DNA from: Chromera velia
Lineage: Eukaryota > Sar > Chromeraceae
Direction: 5' to 3'
NCBI GenBank assembly: GCA_018398765.1
Contig: JAHBMJ010001672.1
Span: forward strand, 10,224-45,207
DNA length: 34,984 nt
Positions 32,696-34,984 of this stretch are shown here, piece by piece (position 1 is the first letter of the stretch; every line of letters begins with the position of its first letter). Below the pieces are notes generated by a model. That model was not told the origin of the DNA. It saw only the letters and a program-made list of their open reading frames with translations, and did not search any database. The translations under genes and the position numbers were made by a program.

Positions 32696-34892
32696 ATGCC
32701 GTCAGAGCACGAGTGCGTTCTGCAGGCGTATGTGCCTCCCTTGTCTGCAGAAGAGGAGCGGGAGCTTTCCTCCATCCGCCCGTTGCCCGGGTACTGGACG
32801 CGCGCCGCTGCCTCAATTCCGAGGCAGCCGCCCCCTCCGTTCGAGTTCATTGACGACACCGAGGGCGTTGCAAGGGGCAAGTCGACTGTGGGGTTGAGTT
32901 TCACATCCTTGTCCTTGCCCTCGGAAGCCGTCCCCCGTCTTTTGGGAAAGAAGGCCCCCCTGGGATCTGCAATCAGGGAGCTTGAAAACGAGACCGGTAG
33001 GTTGGTGGGAAGAATATATGACTTTTCGTTCTTTGTTTTTTGTATCTAATTCAGAGACGCGACCGACCAAAAACTATCAAACAGCTTGATTAGACAGAGT
33101 AGAAACTCAAAACAACAGAATGGCAGGGAGAAACTTTTAAGACCAGAAGGCAAAAAAAGGCAAAAGGCAAGGCGAAATACGAAAACATGACGAGCCGTAG
33201 ATCGTTGCATAAAAACTGCACGAGAAGAGGGACGCGGAAGATTAGAACTTTCTTCACCGAATTCTCTCCTGTTCTGTTCTTGTTCTTGCACACCAACTCA
33301 TTTATTAAATTTTGGCGGGCTCATGTGCTGAAATGACAGATTTGCTTTTTTGTACAATTTTTGTGTTCCCTCGCTTGTGCGCATTTCGTTTTTCGTCTCT
33401 CCGGTTATTAGCTTTCTTTTTCTCCCTCTGATTTATTTTCTTTTCTTTTCTGCAGGCGCGTTCTTCGCGTTCTGTGGAGACAAATACAGATCCTCTCTTT
33501 CATTTCTTTTCTTTTCTGCAGGCGCGTTCTTCGCGTTCTGTGGAGATAAATACAGATCCTCTCTTTCATTTCTTTTCTTTTCTGCAGGCGCGTTTTTCGC
33601 ATTCTGTGGAGACAAATACAGATCCTCTCTTTCATTTCTTTTCTTTTCTGCAGGCGCGTTCTTCGCGTTCTGTGGAGACAAATACAGATCCTCTCTTTCA
33701 TTTCTTTTCTTGTCTGCAGGCGCGTTCTTCGCGTTCTGTAGAGACAAATACAGATCCTCTCTTTCATTTCTTTTCTTTTCTGCAGGCGCGTTCTTCGCGT
33801 TCTGTACGTGGAGACAAATACAGATCCTCTCTTTCATTTCTTTTCTTTTCTGCAGGCGCGTTCTTCGCGTTCTGTATGTGGAGACAAATACAGATCCCCT
33901 CTTTCATTTCTTTTCTTTTCTGCAGGCGCGTTCTTCGCGTTCTGTGGAGACAAATACAGATCTTCTCTTCCATTTCTTTTCTTTTCTGCAGGCGCGTTCT
34001 TCGCGTTCTGTATGTAGAGACAAATAGAGATCCTCTCTTTCATTTCTTTTCTTTTCTGCAGGCGCGTTCTTCGCGTTCTGTACGTGGAGACAAATACAGA
34101 TCCTCTCTTTCATTTCTTTTCTTTTCTGCAGGCGCGTTCTTCGCGTTCTGTGGAGATAAATACAGATCCTCTCTTTCATTTCTTTTCTTTTCTGCAGGCG
34201 CGTTCTTCGCGTTCTGTGGAGACAAATACAGATCCTCTCTTTCATTTCTTTTCTTTTCTGCAGGCCCGTTCTTCGCATTCTGTGGAGACAAATACAGATC
34301 CTCTCTTTCATTTCTTTTCTTTTCTGCAGGCGCGTTCTTCGCATTCTGTGGAGACAAATACAGATCCTCTCTTTCATTTCTTTTCTTTTCTGCAGGCGCG
34401 TTCTTCACGTTCTGTGGAGACAAACACAGATCCCACGGCAGCAAATCCGTCAGTGAGCGTTCGTTCAGGCAGAAAGAATTAAGGAAAGAATGAAGAGAAG
34501 AGACTGTCTCCCTCGTGCACATGGATGGATCGATGGACTGACATAAAGAGAGAGAGATGCATAGAACGGAACAGGGATCAAGAGAGTCGAGATGTCCCTC
34601 TTCTGTTTTTTGTTCATTGTCGTTCTTTCTCGTTTCTGCACAGTCTTCCTGCTCCCTACACTCCTGTCCGACGGCACTGTGCAAGAAAAAAGGAAGAAAG
34701 GCGACGCCGCCCGACACCTCCAGTCGGAGAGATGCGCCTCGATAGATGGGCATTCTCCATCATGTGACATGCCCGCATAACAACACAACTGCCTCACCCA
34801 CCCCCACACAAAAATACTTCTTGTAGGTGACCATCAGTGGAGACCACTCCGCAGTCGAAAAAGCGACTGTGCCTATGATGCGAAAGCTGTAA
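32696..34892 (+). CDS. KH-domain RNA-binding protein (3' end uncertain)
   Basis: Exons: 32726-32996 (or from ATG 32696), 34396-34448 and 34827-34892. Phases agree: exon 1 ends ACC-G before GTAGGT, the next begins GC and ends TCC before GTCAGT, and the last begins GTG after TTGTAG. The joined product carries a KH fold: LPSEAVPRLLGKKA, then IRELENETG, AFFTFCGDKHRS and VTISGDHSAVEKA. This is the helix, GxxG loop, helix, TGA, VTISG-strand and final-helix order of KH domains. The GxxG loop is irregular (GKKA followed by PLGS). Upstream is a Pro-rich segment (RPLPGYWTRAA, IPRQPPPPFEFID). KH domains bind single-stranded RNA or DNA; I cannot name the subfamily. The frame ends at TAA 34890-34892, but GTAAGAG at 34889 is a good donor, so the gene may continue beyond the window. 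The middle exon lies at the end of a 15-copy array of its own 5' part. Confidence 0.65.
33456..34437 (+). repeat. 15-copy 66/70-bp array that multiplies a 3' splice acceptor and exon start
   Basis: Copies begin right after CTGCAG at 33456, 33522, 33588, 33654, 33720, 33786, 33856, 33926, 33992, 34062, 34132, 34198, 34264, 34330 and 34396. Ten intervals are 66 bp and four are 70 bp because of an ACGT, ATGT or similar insert in the middle of the unit (copies 6, 7, 9 and 10). Each unit holds the start of the KH-domain exon (gcgcgttcttcgcgttctg, ggagacaaatacagatcc) followed by a pyrimidine tract and CTGCAG. Only copy 15 continues into unique exon sequence and a donor (GTCAGT at 34449). Copies differ by few substitutions, which suggests recent expansion. 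Confidence 0.95.
34449..34826 (+). other. Putative intron between the two last KH-domain exons
   Basis: This stretch runs from the GTCAGT donor to the TTGTAG acceptor and is needed to complete the KH fold. It has several short open frames on both strands with no recognisable domain, and no simple repeat of note. Confidence 0.5.
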
Positions 34893-34984
34893 GAGTGGGA
34901 AATCAAACCTGCAAAAAGCACAGCTGGGCAGGTAGGTGCTCTTTCTTGCTTTCTTGCTTTCTCTCTCTCTTTCTCCCCCCCCCC
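34893..34984. other. Window end, intron or 3' flank of the KH gene
   Basis: No coding signal is seen. The last 45 bases are CTTT- and CT-rich and end in a poly-C run. This would fit a polypyrimidine tract if the KH gene continues past the window. Confidence 0.35.

Noticed and set aside
33456-34437. CRISPR-like regular spacing
   Set aside because: The units are near-identical end to end with no variable spacers, and the DNA is eukaryotic with introns.
33350-34493. Open frames of 225 and 339 codons across the 66-bp array, and opposite-strand frames
   Set aside because: They read through pyrimidine tracts and splice acceptors, shift frame relative to the unit at each 70-bp copy, and do not complete the KH fold. 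Only the last copy joined to 34827 does.
1-34984. tRNA, rRNA, transposon or retroelement coding sequence
   Set aside because: I looked for tRNA arm motifs, reverse transcriptase, integrase and transposase motifs in both strands and saw none; a covariance or profile search could still find divergent ones.

Overview
The window looks like nuclear DNA of a microbial eukaryote, most likely a photosynthetic alveolate of the chromerid type (Chromera velia is my best guess). The reasons are indirect: intron-rich genes, introns and spacers full of simple repeats, Lys/Glu-rich insertions in proteins, and one protein whose N-terminus looks like the layered leader used to enter a red-type secondary plastid. 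No search was possible, so the organism is inference.

Layout. (1) 245-5201, minus: 5-exon gene for a 1030-aa RGG-rich protein with a 3'-5' exonuclease (EXD1-like) fold that has lost key acidic residues. (2) 6032-13217, plus: 10-exon gene for Mrd1/RBM19, a five-RRM protein of small-subunit rRNA processing (972 aa, all splice phases agree). (3) 14088-15215, plus: intronless CELF/Bruno-like RNA-binding protein with RRM-WW-RRM order. (4) 18326-21321, plus: DUF1499 protein with a three-part leader pointing to the thylakoid lumen and a long unknown C-terminal part. (5) 22226-30455, minus: 16-exon gene for a type I membrane M14 metallocarboxypeptidase with a complete active site. (6) about 31386-34892, plus: KH-domain protein; one exon start, with its splice acceptor, has been multiplied into a 15-copy array.

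Genes 1 and 2 are divergent over an 830-bp spacer, as are 5 and 6 over 930 bp with a CpG-rich palindromic block. Genes 4 and 5 converge on a 0.9-kb AT-rich spacer. Four of the six genes encode RNA-binding proteins or RNA-type nuclease folds, but nothing shows that they are co-regulated.

The strongest unusual signals are the multiplied splice acceptor inside the KH domain, frequent C at intron position +3 (GTCAGT or GTCGGT donors in 13 of 29 resolved introns), dinucleotide repeats that run directly into splice sites, the apparently dead exonuclease split by charged inserts, and the lumen-type DUF1499 fusion. I saw no transposon or virus-derived coding sequence, no tRNA or rRNA gene and no CRISPR array.
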